Positions 1-8,259 of a DNA stretch of 64,000 nt are shown piece by piece. The first letter of the stretch is position 1, and each line of letters opens with the position of its first letter. The translations under genes were made by a program, and so were the position numbers. The notes under the pieces are model-generated. The model was given only the letters and a program-made list of their open reading frames with translations. It had not been told where the DNA came from and did not search any database. This stretch comes from Desulfotomaculum nigrificans DSM 574 (lineage in GTDB: Bacteria; Bacillota; Desulfotomaculia; Desulfotomaculales; Desulfotomaculaceae). Location of the stretch: positions 1,862,257 through 1,926,256 of the forward strand of contig NZ_KI912183.1 of the NCBI RefSeq assembly GCF_000189755.2, read 5' to 3'.

Positions 1-1404
1 TGGTGTGTAGTATTTGGCAAAGACATCCACAAACTGCTGGGACGGTGCCTTCTGGGCCTGGGCCTCTTCCACCAGTTGAATGATTTTGGCCAGGGTGGTG
101 TCTTCCACCAACTTGGTAACTTTCATTTCAATGGCCCCTTGACCATTGATGGTCCCGGCGTATACCTCCTGACCAACGGTTTTCTCCACCGGCATGGACT
201 CACCGGTAATGGGGGCCTGGTTCACATCGGTCCGCCCCACCACCACTTCACCGTCCATTGGGATACGTTCACCGGGCTTGACGATGATAAGATCACCCAC
301 CACCAGTTCCTCCACCGGCAGACGTAGCTCTTGGCCAGCACGCCGTACCAGGGCCTCTTTGGGCGAGAGATCCATCAGGGCTCGAATGGAGTTACGGGTT
401 TTATCCATTGTATAGGCTTGCAGGGTATTGCCCAGGGCAAAAAGGAACACCACCGTGGCCCCTTCGGCCCATTCTCCGATGGCTGCCGCTCCAATCACCG
501 CCACCGCCATCAGGAAATTCATATCCAGCGACAAGGACTTGAGGGAATACCAACCGCTTTTGGCGGTGTAAAACCCGCCGCTGAGTATCGCAGTAAGATA
601 TACTGTGGTTACTAGATATTCGGGCAAATTCAAATAAGAAAGAACAAAACCACCCGCCACCAGGATACCGGAAATGGCTGTAAGCAGGAGCTTACTATCT
701 CCGAAGAAATTCCTTTGTGGCTGCTTTCTTTCTTCATTGGCTAACTGACCTTGATAACCCGCTGCTTCAATGGCCTTTAAAATACTTTCCACCGAGGCGG
801 AGTGCTTTACGGTCAGTTTGCCTGCTCCAAAGTTAATTTTTGCTTCGGCCACACCGGGTAAGGCAAGTAGCTTTTTCTCCAGCTTGGCGGCACAATCGGC
901 ACAATCCATGCCACTGACACGAAAGACCGTGGCTTTTGATTGGCCATCTAACTCAGCCTGGTAACCCGCTGCCTTTACGGTATCCAGGATTACCGCTAGG
1001 TCAACGCTATGGCTGACGGTCATTTTCGCAGCCCCAAAGTTAATCCTGACCTCCACCACTCCGGGCAGGGCCTGCACCCTTTTCTCCAGCTTCGCTGCAC
1101 AATCGGCACAGTCCAACCCGCTTAAGCGGAACTGGCTTTTCTGTAACTGGTTAGCCAGTGAGGTTATTTGAGGAACCTGGGCTAATTCAAAAGATTGCTT
1201 TGATAGGGCAGAGGTGTAGTTAATTTTGCCCAATGTGAAACCAGGTAAAGCATTAATCCTCTTACCAGGTACCAATTCCGGGGTGTCCGCAAGCTTTGCA
1301 ACCGTCGTATCTCCACAGCAACTGTTGCCACAACCACAGCTTCCGTGGGCTGTTTGGTCATCGGTATGGGGATGTTGATGGGAATGATCACAGGCTTTTT
1401 TCAC
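1..1404 (-). CDS. cadA: Heavy-metal P1B-type ATPase, Zn/Cd/Pb class (N-terminal part)
   Basis: This membrane pump would export divalent soft metals at the cost of ATP. The frame is open from a GTG at 1404, preceded by GCAGGAGGG, to the window edge, giving 468 codons. The N-terminus is His-rich and has a CGCGNSCC cluster near residues 23-30. Two HMA domains follow (about 92-150 and 160-220) with LDCADC and MDCADC motifs, which in known families favour Zn/Cd/Pb over Cu. Membrane segments start near 237, and the actuator motif TGES is present. The CPC and phosphorylation motifs lie outside the window, so metal specificity stays provisional. The ZIP permease nearby fits a metal-homeostasis locus. 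Confidence 0.9.
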   Translation of the reverse strand, partial: MKKACDHSHQHPHTDDQTAHGSCGCGNSCCGDTTVAKLADTPELVPGKRINALPGFTLGKINYTSALSKQSFELAQVPQITSLANQLQKSQFRLSGLDCADCAAKLEKRVQALPGVVEVRINFGAAKMTVSHSVDLAVILDTVKAAGYQAELDGQSKATVFRVSGMDCADCAAKLEKKLLALPGVAEAKINFGAGKLTVKHSASVESILKAIEAAGYQGQLANEERKQPQRNFFGDSKLLLTAISGILVAGGFVLSYLNLPEYLVTTVYLTAILSGGFYTAKSGWYSLKSLSLDMNFLMAVAVIGAAAIGEWAEGATVVFLFALGNTLQAYTMDKTRNSIRALMDLSPKEALVRRAGQELRLPVEELVVGDLIIVKPGERIPMDGEVVVGRTDVNQAPITGESMPVEKTVGQEVYAGTINGQGAIEMKVTKLVEDTTLAKIIQLVEEAQAQKAPSQQFVDVFAKYYTP

Positions 1405-1517
1405 AATAATCCCTCCTGCAAATAAAACATTCAAACAATCGCTTTAATATTAAAATATCATAGACTGCATCCTTTGTCACCTGTATTTTTTATTGAACTA
1501 AAAATTTTTAAAACCTA

Positions 1518-1549
1518 CCCCCACAAAACCTCCCTAAGCCAACGAATAG
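1518..1549 (+). promoter_or_regulatory. SigI-type promoter P1
   Basis: CCCACAAAAC and CGAATAG are separated by 13 nt, one short of the 14-nt spacing of the other eight copies. It lies about 70 bp upstream of the frameshifted secreted-protein gene at 1620. Confidence 0.4.
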
Positions 1550-1619
1550 CCTGTCAGAAAGAGAGATGCGGGCCCGTCTCTCTAGGAAATAGGTAAGAAA
1601 AAATATGCAGGAGGTCATC

Positions 1620-1863
1620 ATGAAAAAAATGTCTACCAAGATGAAAATGGCAGCAGCCGTAACCGTTCTAGCTTTAAGTATTCCTGTGGCCAGCTACCCA
1701 GACAACAACCCAGAAAACCACTGCCACCAAACAGGTGCAACAAACCAATGTAACGACTACTAGCACCACCAGCACCCACCCCGGTTACACCGGTATGAAT
1801 GACGGGTACCATAATAGCCCCCAGGTAAAAGCCACTGGCCAATCAGACCAGTCTCAGAGGTAG
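1620..1863 (+). pseudogene. Small secreted Thr/Gln-rich protein, frameshifted
   Basis: An ATG at 1620 follows GCAGGAGG and begins a signal peptide (MKKMSTKMKMAAAVTVLALS). The frame then enters unlikely sequence and stops at 1763. From about 1693 the +1 frame instead reads ATQTTTQKTTATKQ and continues Thr/Gln-rich to a TAG at 1861-1863, the composition expected for this locus. A one-base insertion or two-base deletion near 1690 is the simplest explanation. The 3' end overlaps the convergent broken gene at 1760-2179, so the two may have been fused tail to tail by a deletion. Its role is unknown. Confidence 0.55.
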
Positions 1864-2179
1864 TGTGAACTGGCTGTGGTGCTTGGCCAACCGGCACTGG
1901 TTGATCCTTTGGTGTACTGGATGGGCTATCCTGTTTATTCGCTGCTGCGGTCCCCGTATTCACTGGGGGTACCTCGGCAGGGTTATTGTTTTGTTTGGCC
2001 GTTGTTGTTTCTTCCGTTGTTTGCACTGTGCTTGGGGTCTGGTTTGTCTGATGCTCTTGGTTCCCGTTGTCTTTGAAAAATCAAAATGGATTTGCCAAGC
2101 CATTGTTTAGGGGTAAAACCAGGGCTAGGACGAGTAACACAGCCATGCCAGCGAGCATAATGTTTCTTTTTGACAACAT
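1760..2179 (-). pseudogene. LPLTN-family anchored protein, interrupted by in-frame TGA
   Basis: An ATG at 2179 (or GTG at 2182) follows AGAGGGGAAGAG and starts a hydrophobic signal/anchor ending LPLNNGLANPF. An in-frame TGA follows at 2081-2083, after which the same frame stays open with Thr/Gln/Pro-rich sequence and ends GGCWWC. The anchor aligns well with the intact paralogue at 18049-18585 (LPLTNVLADPYKF) and the one at 24286-24770. The TGA aligns with a Lys codon, so a nonsense mutation is likelier than selenocysteine. Promoter box B1 lies directly upstream. Confidence 0.6.
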
Positions 2180-2222
2180 CACATTTCTCTTCCCCTCTGT
2201 TTACATTCATTTAGCCTATGAA

Positions 2223-2262
2223 CATCACAGGAATGTTACAAGATTTTTAACATTTTTGTAAT
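2223..2262 (-). promoter_or_regulatory. Phased TGTNA box B1
   Basis: Read on the minus strand, TGTTA, TGTAA and TGTGA half-sites recur every 11 bp upstream of the broken LPLTN gene (ATG 2179). Confidence 0.6.
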
Positions 2263-2270
2263 AAACCAAA

Positions 2271-2309
2271 TGGCAGGGACTTCCTCACTTGGAGAAAGTC
2301 CCTGCCATA
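2271..2309. terminator. Hairpin, probable terminator
   Basis: GGCAGGGACTT pairs perfectly with AAGTCCCTGCC across a short loop. The U-tract is weak on both sides, so the direction is uncertain. Confidence 0.45.
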
Positions 2310-2313
2310 TTTA

Positions 2314-2442
2314 CTAATTAATTAAGCTACTAAAACCAAAAAAATGCTGGCCCCAGTATGGCCCGTATAAATCGGCAACGGATACCCCTTTGCTGGATGC
2401 AGAACTGATAAACTTGACGCCTCCCAGGGAATTGCCCGAGTG
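2314..2442 (-). pseudogene. 3' fragment of an unrecognised gene
   Basis: This minus-strand frame of 42 codons has no start and reads GVKFISSASSKGVSVADLYG followed by an aromatic tail (PYWGQHFFGF). An upstream in-frame TAA bounds it. The composition looks protein-like rather than random, so it may be the remnant of a deleted gene downstream of the ZIP permease. I do not recognise the family. Confidence 0.25.
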
Positions 2443-2510
2443 TTATTTCGTTTTTAGCATATCTTACATTCAAAATACTTAAGGTACACTTTTGTGATAT
2501 TAGAATTTTT

Positions 2511-3254
2511 CTATTCCAGCAAAAAAGTTATCAGTTTCCCCAGCAAAAGCCCCACCAATATACAAGGCACAAGGGTAGGCAGCACCAGATTCTTCCGTGC
2601 ATGGCCTAAAATTTCGTGCCAGGTAACAAACAAAATGGTGCCGATGGCTATGCCACAAATAAAGGCTAGATAGCTCCCATTGGGATTATTTAAGTTGGTG
2701 CCGAGGAAGGCGCCCAAACCAGACGGAACGGAAACAACGGAAGCCAGCATGGGAATGACCAAGCGATTGACTCCTGCAATAATAAAGGGCAGGGACATGG
2801 CCAGCCCTTCGGGGAAGTTGTGAAAAAGCATGGTGGTGGCCAAATCAACACCCATGCGGGGCTGATTCACCAGGCTGGTGCCCATTGCAAAACCAACCGG
2901 GAAATTATGAATGGCTATACCCAGGGCAAACCACAGGCCAGAGCGAATGAACCGGGAGCGCTGGGGGTTACCGGTAATAATGACCACTCGGTGTGAAACC
3001 TGCTCCAATAAAAAAACAAACAGCAAACCGGTGATAATCCCCGAAAGGGAGACCAGATACCCACCAGACCTGACACTTTCCGGCAACAACTCCAGCCCCA
3101 GTAAAGCAAAGATCATACCCGCAGCTACCGCTAGAATCAACCAGGGAGTCTTCTCGCTCCTTCGATCAATCCCACACGCCACCAGTCCCCCCAGCCCTAC
3201 ACCCGCCCCTCCCACACCAAACCCCATCATTGTCGAAAACAATAGGCTATTCAT
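2511..3254 (-). CDS. ZIP-family divalent metal transporter
   Basis: This polytopic membrane protein of 247 residues would import Zn, Fe or Mn into the cytoplasm. HNFPVGFA and HNFPEGLA are the paired metal-binding motifs of ZIP helices IV and V, and the length is normal for bacterial ZIPs of the GufA/ZupT type. An upstream in-frame ATG at 3272 overlaps the GGGAGG ribosome site, so the ATG at 3254, 8 nt after it, is preferred. It lies between the broken secreted-protein genes and a PAS kinase, and near the CadA-type exporter, which suggests linked metal homeostasis. The substrate cannot be told from sequence. Confidence 0.88.
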   Translation of the reverse strand: MNSLLFSTMMGFGVGGAGVGLGGLVACGIDRRSEKTPWLILAVAAGMIFALLGLELLPESVRSGGYLVSLSGIITGLLFVFLLEQVSHRVVIITGNPQRSRFIRSGLWFALGIAIHNFPVGFAMGTSLVNQPRMGVDLATTMLFHNFPEGLAMSLPFIIAGVNRLVIPMLASVVSVPSGLGAFLGTNLNNPNGSYLAFICGIAIGTILFVTWHEILGHARKNLVLPTLVPCILVGLLLGKLITFLLE

Positions 3255-3431
3255 TTTGTTATCGCCTCCCATAATTCCTAACCGATAAACTATATTCCAC
3301 AGGGCTTGTATGCTTTCTGACTAATTTGCTAAATTTTTGCACTTGCAACAATAGAATACTGCTGTTTAAAAGAGCATTTTACTCGTACTCTGGTTCTGCT
3401 AATCTCTTCGTTAAACATATCTCCACATAAG

Positions 3432-3470
3432 GAAACGACCAAACAGCCCCTACGTCTGTTTGGTCGTTTC
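3432..3470 (-). terminator. Perfect 15-bp hairpin, terminator of the PAS kinase
   Basis: GAAACGACCAAACAG pairs with CTGTTTGGTCGTTTC across a 9-nt loop. It sits about 80 bp downstream of the kinase stop. Confidence 0.6.
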
Positions 3471-3547
3471 TACTTTGTTCATTTATAATACTCAAGGTAT
3501 TAACTTGCTAGGGAAACTTTTATTGTTTGTGAACTACTGTTCAAAAA

Positions 3548-4873
3548 CTAAGCACTGACCGGTAGATAAACCCTAAAACTAGATCCCTGACCTTCTCTGC
3601 TATCCACTTCTATTCTTCCATTGTGGGCAGAAATAATGGCGTAGCAGATATTTAATCCTAAACCTGTACCATGTTCTTTGGTCGTAAAAAACGGTAACCC
3701 AAGCTTATTGAGGCTTTCGCACGGAATTCCCCTACCCGTATCTTTTATCTCGATAAAAGTATCGTTACAGTGGCTACCGGAACTTAGGGTTAAAATTCCT
3801 CCATCTGTCATGGCCTCGATTGCGTTTTGGCATAGATTTATTAATACTTGTTTCAATTGTTGCTTATCAAACATACACTCAGGTAAAATGTCTGCCCCTT
3901 TGTATTCCAGTGTTATATTATTCGCCAATGCCTGGGGTTCGATGCTAGCACGCACCTCTCCCATTAATTTAACGACGGATTGCTTTGTTAGAACTGGCTC
4001 TCGAAAGCGAGCTAATTTCAGAAAATCATTAATAATTCGGATGGCTTGATTGGTTTCTTCCAAAATTGTAGTGATATAATCTTGAAGTACCCTTTCACCT
4101 TCAACATTTTTCTTAATTAATTGAGCAAATCCTTGAATCACCGTTAAAGGATTTTTTATTTCATGGGTAATCCCAGCGGACATCAACCCAATGGCCGCTA
4201 GTTTTTCACTCTCCTTTAGACTATTCTTAATACGGAGATATTGATGAATTGCATTCTGTAATTCATCCTCCGCAGCCCGCTGATCCGTGAGATCCTTGCC
4301 GGTGGCAATGATGTATTGCACCTTCCCCTGCGTATCTGTAAGGGCTGTATTGCTCCACGTAATCCTTCTTTTTAGGCCCTGTTTGGTTAACCAATAATTT
4401 TCATTTTCGTTGGGGAAGTATCCATTTTTTATTTTGTTAAAGGCCACTTTTACTGAATCCACCTCTTCAGAAACCAGTAATAAATCAAAGATATTTCTAC
4501 CCTTCACCTCATTAAAGCAATAGCCAGTTGCCTTTTCGCACGATTTATTAAATTCGATGATCTTCCCCTCTTTATCAAGTACCACCACCAGGGCGTTTAC
4601 TGTATCCAGTACAGAGGCAAGTAATTGGCATTTGCCTTCTAGAACTTTATGTATTCGACTTAAACCATCAGGTTTGTTGCAAAATGGACAACAAACCTTT
4701 AGCTTTCCTTGCACCCCATGACAATCACAGGTCAAACAAGATTTGGAGTTTTCTTTTGTTTCGCCCTTTATTTTGTATTTCACAGAAACCTCTTCTTCCA
4801 TCGTTTTAACCGAAATATTTTGACAAATATCACTTAATTCCTTCATTATTTTTGTTTGATATAAAATTTGCAC
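3548..4873 (-). CDS. PAS-domain sensor histidine kinase, soluble
   Basis: This 441-residue kinase has no membrane segment and would sense a cytoplasmic signal. The N-terminus carries a Cys-rich segment (CLTCDCHG, then CCPFCNK) resembling a zinc or Fe-S site at about 43-70. A PAS domain follows at about 88-205. The HisKA H-box reads THEIKNPLTVIQGF, and N, G1 and G2 boxes (NLCQNAIEAM, DTGRGIP, GTGLGLNICYAI) are intact. The architecture resembles NtrB and sporulation kinases. No response regulator is adjacent, so it is an orphan. The GTG at 4873 lacks a clear ribosome site and a downstream ATG is possible. Confidence 0.88.
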   Translation of the reverse strand: MQILYQTKIMKELSDICQNISVKTMEEEVSVKYKIKGETKENSKSCLTCDCHGVQGKLKVCCPFCNKPDGLSRIHKVLEGKCQLLASVLDTVNALVVVLDKEGKIIEFNKSCEKATGYCFNEVKGRNIFDLLLVSEEVDSVKVAFNKIKNGYFPNENENYWLTKQGLKRRITWSNTALTDTQGKVQYIIATGKDLTDQRAAEDELQNAIHQYLRIKNSLKESEKLAAIGLMSAGITHEIKNPLTVIQGFAQLIKKNVEGERVLQDYITTILEETNQAIRIINDFLKLARFREPVLTKQSVVKLMGEVRASIEPQALANNITLEYKGADILPECMFDKQQLKQVLINLCQNAIEAMTDGGILTLSSGSHCNDTFIEIKDTGRGIPCESLNKLGLPFFTTKEHGTGLGLNICYAIISAHNGRIEVDSREGQGSSFRVYLPVSA

Positions 4874-4927
4874 CCGTAGGATCTTTAAATCATTTCATCT
4901 CTTTGGCTGTGAGTAGATCAATATAAA

Positions 4928-4957
4928 AAACAGGCTACCCCCTGCAGGGGCAACCTG
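4928..4957 (-). terminator. Intrinsic terminator
   Basis: On the minus strand a GC-rich hairpin (CAGGTTGCCCC / GGGGTAGCCTG) is followed by TTTTTTAT, just past the stop of the gene at 4976. Confidence 0.85.
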
Positions 4958-4975
4958 TCGTGTGTTCTTATTTAC

Positions 4976-5653
4976 TTACCAGCCGCAGTTCCCCCAGTTG
5001 CTATAGCCTCTCTGGGACCACTGTCCATTGTTTTGCATATGATTGGGCCAGTTTTGGTTCATATTGTTGTTCCAGTTATTGTTGTACTGTTGTGTGCTCT
5101 GGGTGCTAGCGGCGGTTGCAGTGCTCTTTTGGTTTTGAGGGTAGTACTTACTATACCACTGTTGGCACATTTGCTGCATTGCCTGCCAGTTTTGCTGACT
5201 CACTTGGCCGTTGGGCTGCTGTTGTCTGTACTGGTTATACATACCCAGGCAATATTTAATCATTTGCTCACGGGTCATTTGGCTGCCGTTTAACATGGGG
5301 CAGTTGGGCACCCCCATTTGCACGCAAAGCTGATACATTTGGTTATACAGATCGTTCTGGTTGGTTGGTGCTTGTTGAGTATTGCTATTATTTGGGGTCG
5401 CAGTTTGGTTAGTGGTAGTGGAAGCCTGAGCCACTGTTACGGTCGGTTGCTGGGTGGTCTTAGTAGTTTGGCTAGTGGTTTGCTTGGTGCTTTGGTTCGT
5501 ATTGGTATTCATGTTCATATTCATGGGATTGGGGTCGTTTTTCATCATCTCTACCCAGGATTGAGCCGGGGCTGCATAGGCTACCCCCACTAAGCTAACA
5601 CCCATGATCAGTACCAGTAAACTAAGGAGCCAACGTTTTTTCGGTAATTTCAA
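4976..5653 (-). CDS. Secreted NDPNP/MNMN-family protein ending -CGW
   Basis: This exported protein has 225 residues. A signal peptide (PKKRWLLSLLVLIMG to AYA) is followed by WVEMMKNDPNPMNMNMNTNT, a Thr/Gln-rich linker, a Cys/Met helical domain (CPMLNGSQMTREQMIKYC) and a Gln/Asn/Trp tail ending NWGNCGW. It is a close paralogue of 31150-31770 and shares the NDPNP motif with 9324-9962. A TTG at 5653 is chosen because it is conserved in the paralogue and lies at good distance from GAAAGGA; the ATG at 5662 abuts that site. It lies 41 bp after 5695-5976, probably in one operon under box B2. Function unknown; metal binding through Met/Cys is possible. Confidence 0.8.
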   Translation of the reverse strand: MKLPKKRWLLSLLVLIMGVSLVGVAYAAPAQSWVEMMKNDPNPMNMNMNTNTNQSTKQTTSQTTKTTQQPTVTVAQASTTTNQTATPNNSNTQQAPTNQNDLYNQMYQLCVQMGVPNCPMLNGSQMTREQMIKYCLGMYNQYRQQQPNGQVSQQNWQAMQQMCQQWYSKYYPQNQKSTATAASTQSTQQYNNNWNNNMNQNWPNHMQNNGQWSQRGYSNWGNCGW

Positions 5654-5694
5654 ATTGAACATCCTTTCTACTAAATATTGTTTAAATAGGTATC

Positions 5695-5976
5695 TTACCA
5701 GCACCAGCCTCCCATGCGCCAGCCGTTGTTGTAATAATTCGTGCTGTTATTATTGCTGTTGTTTTGGTACCAGTCATAGTTTGCCTGGTAGTTTGGATTG
5801 TTGTTAAACCAGGGGCACCAGTAACCGTAGCCACGATAGTTGTAAGATCCCTGTTGGCTTGGAACAGTTTGCTGTACTCCCGCCTTTGGCACGGTAGTTT
5901 GGGCGGCCAGGGCGGTGTTGAATGGCTGAGCTACCGCCAATAGCCCCAAAACTAAACTCTTTTTCGCTAACTTCAT
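5695..5976 (-). CDS. Small secreted Tyr/Asn-rich protein ending -WCW
   Basis: This 93-residue protein starts with a signal peptide cleaved near ALAA. The mature part is Gln/Asn/Tyr-rich with YWCPW and the tail motif YQANYDWYQNN. The latter resembles the tails of 18049-18585, 21186-21446 and the frame-corrected 24286-24770 gene. It ends GGWCW. The ATG follows CAGGAGAGGGGG. Box B2 and a TAAGAT -10 lie upstream, and 4976-5653 probably follows on the same transcript. I know of no named family. Two Cys and many aromatic residues suggest a cell-surface or matrix role, but that is inference. Confidence 0.75.
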   Translation of the reverse strand: MKLAKKSLVLGLLAVAQPFNTALAAQTTVPKAGVQQTVPSQQGSYNYRGYGYWCPWFNNNPNYQANYDWYQNNSNNNSTNYYNNGWRMGGWCW

Positions 5977-6010
5977 TTTTGTTTTCCCCCTCTCCTGTTG
6001 CTTTGAGCTT

Positions 6011-6065
6011 ATCTTAACAAACCAACATCACAGGAATGTCACAGGTATTTATCATTTTTGTGATA
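6011..6065 (-). promoter_or_regulatory. Box B2 with -10 TAAGAT
   Basis: Minus-strand half-sites TGATA, TGTGA and TGTGA at 11-bp steps end about 11 bp before TAAGAT (6011-6016). They drive 5695-5976 and probably 4976-5653. Confidence 0.7.
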
Positions 6066-6171
6066 TTTCTTTGGGTGTGATCTATGTCATTGTCGAGATC
6101 TATCTGTAGTCCCTTGCTAAAATTTACAGATGGAGCCATACTGAAAGAAGCATAGTAGGGGAGTGAGGTTA

Positions 6172-6273
6172 ATGAGTGATTTTTTAACCTCGGGCTGGTT
6201 GTTCATTGCCAGTTGGCTAGCTGCCACTCTTAAGCCAATACCGTGGAAGCCAAAGCCGCTGTACCGTTATTAA
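6172..6273 (+). CDS. Possible 33-residue membrane peptide or broken gene
   Basis: An ATG at 6172 follows GGGGAGTGAGGTTA. It encodes MSDFLTSGWLFIASWLAATL and a Lys/Pro-rich end, then stops at TAA 6271. Another plus frame stays open from 6243 to 6425, so this may be the start of a frameshifted gene. Only the ribosome site and the hydrophobic stretch support it. Confidence 0.3.
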   Translation: MSDFLTSGWLFIASWLAATLKPIPWKPKPLYRY

Positions 6274-6507
6274 CCCTCGCCCAACTGCTGGGTAACCTCT
6301 CTCGGGTTTGGTTTGGTCGCCAGAATCTCTTGGCAGCCCGTAGGTTATTTTGTGTTGGGAGCCATCCCCTTGAGTATCCTCGGTCCAAAGTATTTGTGAA
6401 TTTACAAAGTGAACACTCTTTTTTTTAAGTGTCCTACCTACAGGTAGCATTTTACAACAAGAGCCTACTTTTTTACTATGTTCTGCTAATTACAAAAAAT
6501 ACACAAC

Positions 6508-6546
6508 AAAAATGCACCCGTCACCAAAATTCACGGGTGCATTAAA
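6508..6546 (-). terminator. Intrinsic terminator of the M23 gene
   Basis: ATGCACCCGT pairs with ACGGGTGCAT, followed on the minus strand by TTTTTGTTGT. Confidence 0.85.
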
Positions 6547-6565
6547 ATCCTGAGTTCTTGAATGA

Positions 6566-7972
6566 TTAAGCAAGGGGATTTTTGGGTTTACCGATCACCA
6601 ATAGTTCAAAATGAATGTGAGGACCGGTTGATCTGCCGGTAGAACCAACCAGACCTATTATTTGGCCTTTATTAACAGTTTGCCCAGCCTTCACTTTTAT
6701 TTTTGACATATGGGCATAACGAGTTACCTCTCCATTTGTGTGCTTTATTTCTACAAAATTACCATAACTGCCATACCAGAAGGCCCGGGTAACTTGCCCA
6801 TTCCCGGCTGCCGGGATGGGATCTCCATAATTTCCTGCAATATCGATACCTTGATGGAATCTACCCCATCTCTGGCCAAAAGCTGAGGTTATGGCACCAG
6901 GTGGTCTGGTGATTCCACGAGAAGCAACCATCGTCTGTGAACTCTGTTCAATAATACGTGGCTGTGCTTCTTTTAAAACCTTTACACCAAGTACCTGCCG
7001 TTTAGTCTCCAACCCGTTCACAAAAACGATTTGGTATTTAACTTCACTTATCCCTTTTTTCCCTTCTTGAATAACTTTACTCTGGCCATAGGGTAGCTTT
7101 GGGGTTTTTCGAACCTGTTGAAGAAGTTCGATATTCTCCTGAACTGTTTTTTCTCCAACTGCAACTACGTTTAAAACCGGTGCCTGGGCACCTACAACTT
7201 TAACTTTTTGCCCAATTTGCATTATTTCCGGAGTAAATCCAGTATTGGCAGCCAGTAACTCTTCCGGGCTAATGTTGTAGGCATCGGCAATGCTCCAGAT
7301 GGTATCTCCCTCTTTAACCGTATACATTTGTGTTGTTTCAGATACACCCTTAAGAACTCTGACAGCTTGCTCCTCTGCTAATATCTTATCAACCGGCACA
7401 GACAGATCTACCAGATCGACTTTTTGTTGAAAGCTTACTTTATATTCAGGTTCAACCTGGTAGGTCTGTCGTATTTTTGTAAGGACTTGCTCCGCCGTTG
7501 CTCTATCCTTTACAGTTGCTATCAAGTTCCCGTCAACCTTTATTCCGACAGCACCAGCCTCGAAGGTCATGATCACAGACAAAAGGTTGCGTAGATCTTG
7601 CTGGGTCGCAAGACCCGATTTCTTAAAGCCCAGAAGTCTATATGTAACCTTTTGTTTTGTTTGAGCAGAATTGATTTTCCTTTGTTGTTCCTTAGCGAGA
7701 GAGTTAACCACTGCCTCTGCTGTGGCTTTATTTTTAACAACTGCCACTGGCAACCCATCCACTTCTACAGCACAGGCACTCCTATTTAGCACTGCAAAGA
7801 TAATGCCCGACACCAAAAGACTAAATAATAAGATTATAAATCCAACTTTGACCCAAAATCGATTTTTTGGTGTCCACACCTTAAAATTGGTAAGCTGGTT
7901 CTTATACTGCCTTATTAAGTTGCCTCTACCATATGGACTGACTATTTCTAAAGTTACATTTTCATGCTTCAC
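6566..7972 (-). CDS. Membrane-anchored LysM-G5-M23 peptidoglycan peptidase
   Basis: This 468-residue protein would cut peptide cross-links in the cell wall. One membrane anchor lies at about 42-63. A LysM domain (YTVKEGDTIWSIADAY, about 217-261) binds glycan, a G5 region follows (about 268-345), and the C-terminal M23/LytM domain (about 368-463) keeps HQGIDI and GPHIHFE, the zinc ligands of the family. The GTG at 7972 follows AAGGAGG. The promoter has box B3 and TAGATT and diverges from that of 8260-8862. Sharing the box with the small secreted proteins suggests wall remodelling belongs to the same response. Confidence 0.92.
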   Translation of the reverse strand: MKHENVTLEIVSPYGRGNLIRQYKNQLTNFKVWTPKNRFWVKVGFIILLFSLLVSGIIFAVLNRSACAVEVDGLPVAVVKNKATAEAVVNSLAKEQQRKINSAQTKQKVTYRLLGFKKSGLATQQDLRNLLSVIMTFEAGAVGIKVDGNLIATVKDRATAEQVLTKIRQTYQVEPEYKVSFQQKVDLVDLSVPVDKILAEEQAVRVLKGVSETTQMYTVKEGDTIWSIADAYNISPEELLAANTGFTPEIMQIGQKVKVVGAQAPVLNVVAVGEKTVQENIELLQQVRKTPKLPYGQSKVIQEGKKGISEVKYQIVFVNGLETKRQVLGVKVLKEAQPRIIEQSSQTMVASRGITRPPGAITSAFGQRWGRFHQGIDIAGNYGDPIPAAGNGQVTRAFWYGSYGNFVEIKHTNGEVTRYAHMSKIKVKAGQTVNKGQIIGLVGSTGRSTGPHIHFELLVIGKPKNPLA

Positions 7973-7994
7973 TGTTTTATTCCTCCTTGGCCTT

Positions 7995-8050
7995 AATCTA
8001 CCATTGTTTTGTCACAGCACTGTCACATGAACTTAAACTTTTTGTCAAAA
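7995..8050 (-). promoter_or_regulatory. Box B3 with -10 TAGATT
   Basis: Minus-strand TGTGACAGTGC and TGTGACA repeats at 11-bp steps precede TAGATT (7995-8000) for the M23 gene. Confidence 0.65.
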
Positions 8051-8068
8051 TCGACATTTGGTTCTTAT

Positions 8069-8120
8069 GTTACAAAATTTTACATCCTGTGACATGCTAA
8101 AAGAATACATAAGGTATAAT
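8069..8120 (+). promoter_or_regulatory. Box B4 with -10 TATAAT
   Basis: Plus-strand TTTTACATCC and TGTGACATGC repeats precede TATAAT at 8115-8120. It diverges from B3 and drives 8260-8862. Confidence 0.6.
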
Positions 8121-8164
8121 TTAGAAATTGGGAGAGGAGGAAAGTTCTTTAAAAATTTATTTTC

Positions 8165-8196
8165 CCCACATAAAAATTGACTAAGTTTCGGATGTA
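8165..8196 (+). promoter_or_regulatory. SigI-type promoter P2
   Basis: CCCACATAAA, 14 nt, then CGGATG. This second promoter for 8260-8862 sits directly before the ATG at 8200 and so argues against that ATG as start. Confidence 0.65.
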
Positions 8197-8259
8197 TTTA
8201 TGGATGACCGAGAAATTAAGTTCGGTCTAAAAATATCCAAGAAAGGAAAGGATAAAGGG

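Noticed and set aside
2081-2083. In-frame TGA as selenocysteine
   Set aside because: It aligns with Lys in the intact paralogue, no SECIS-like hairpin was seen directly downstream, and secreted anchors of this type are not redox enzymes.
6217-6450. 77-codon minus ORF and 61-codon plus ORF between 6172 and 6450
   Set aside because: They overlap each other, lack ribosome sites and show no domain. Only the short ORF at 6172 has a good site.
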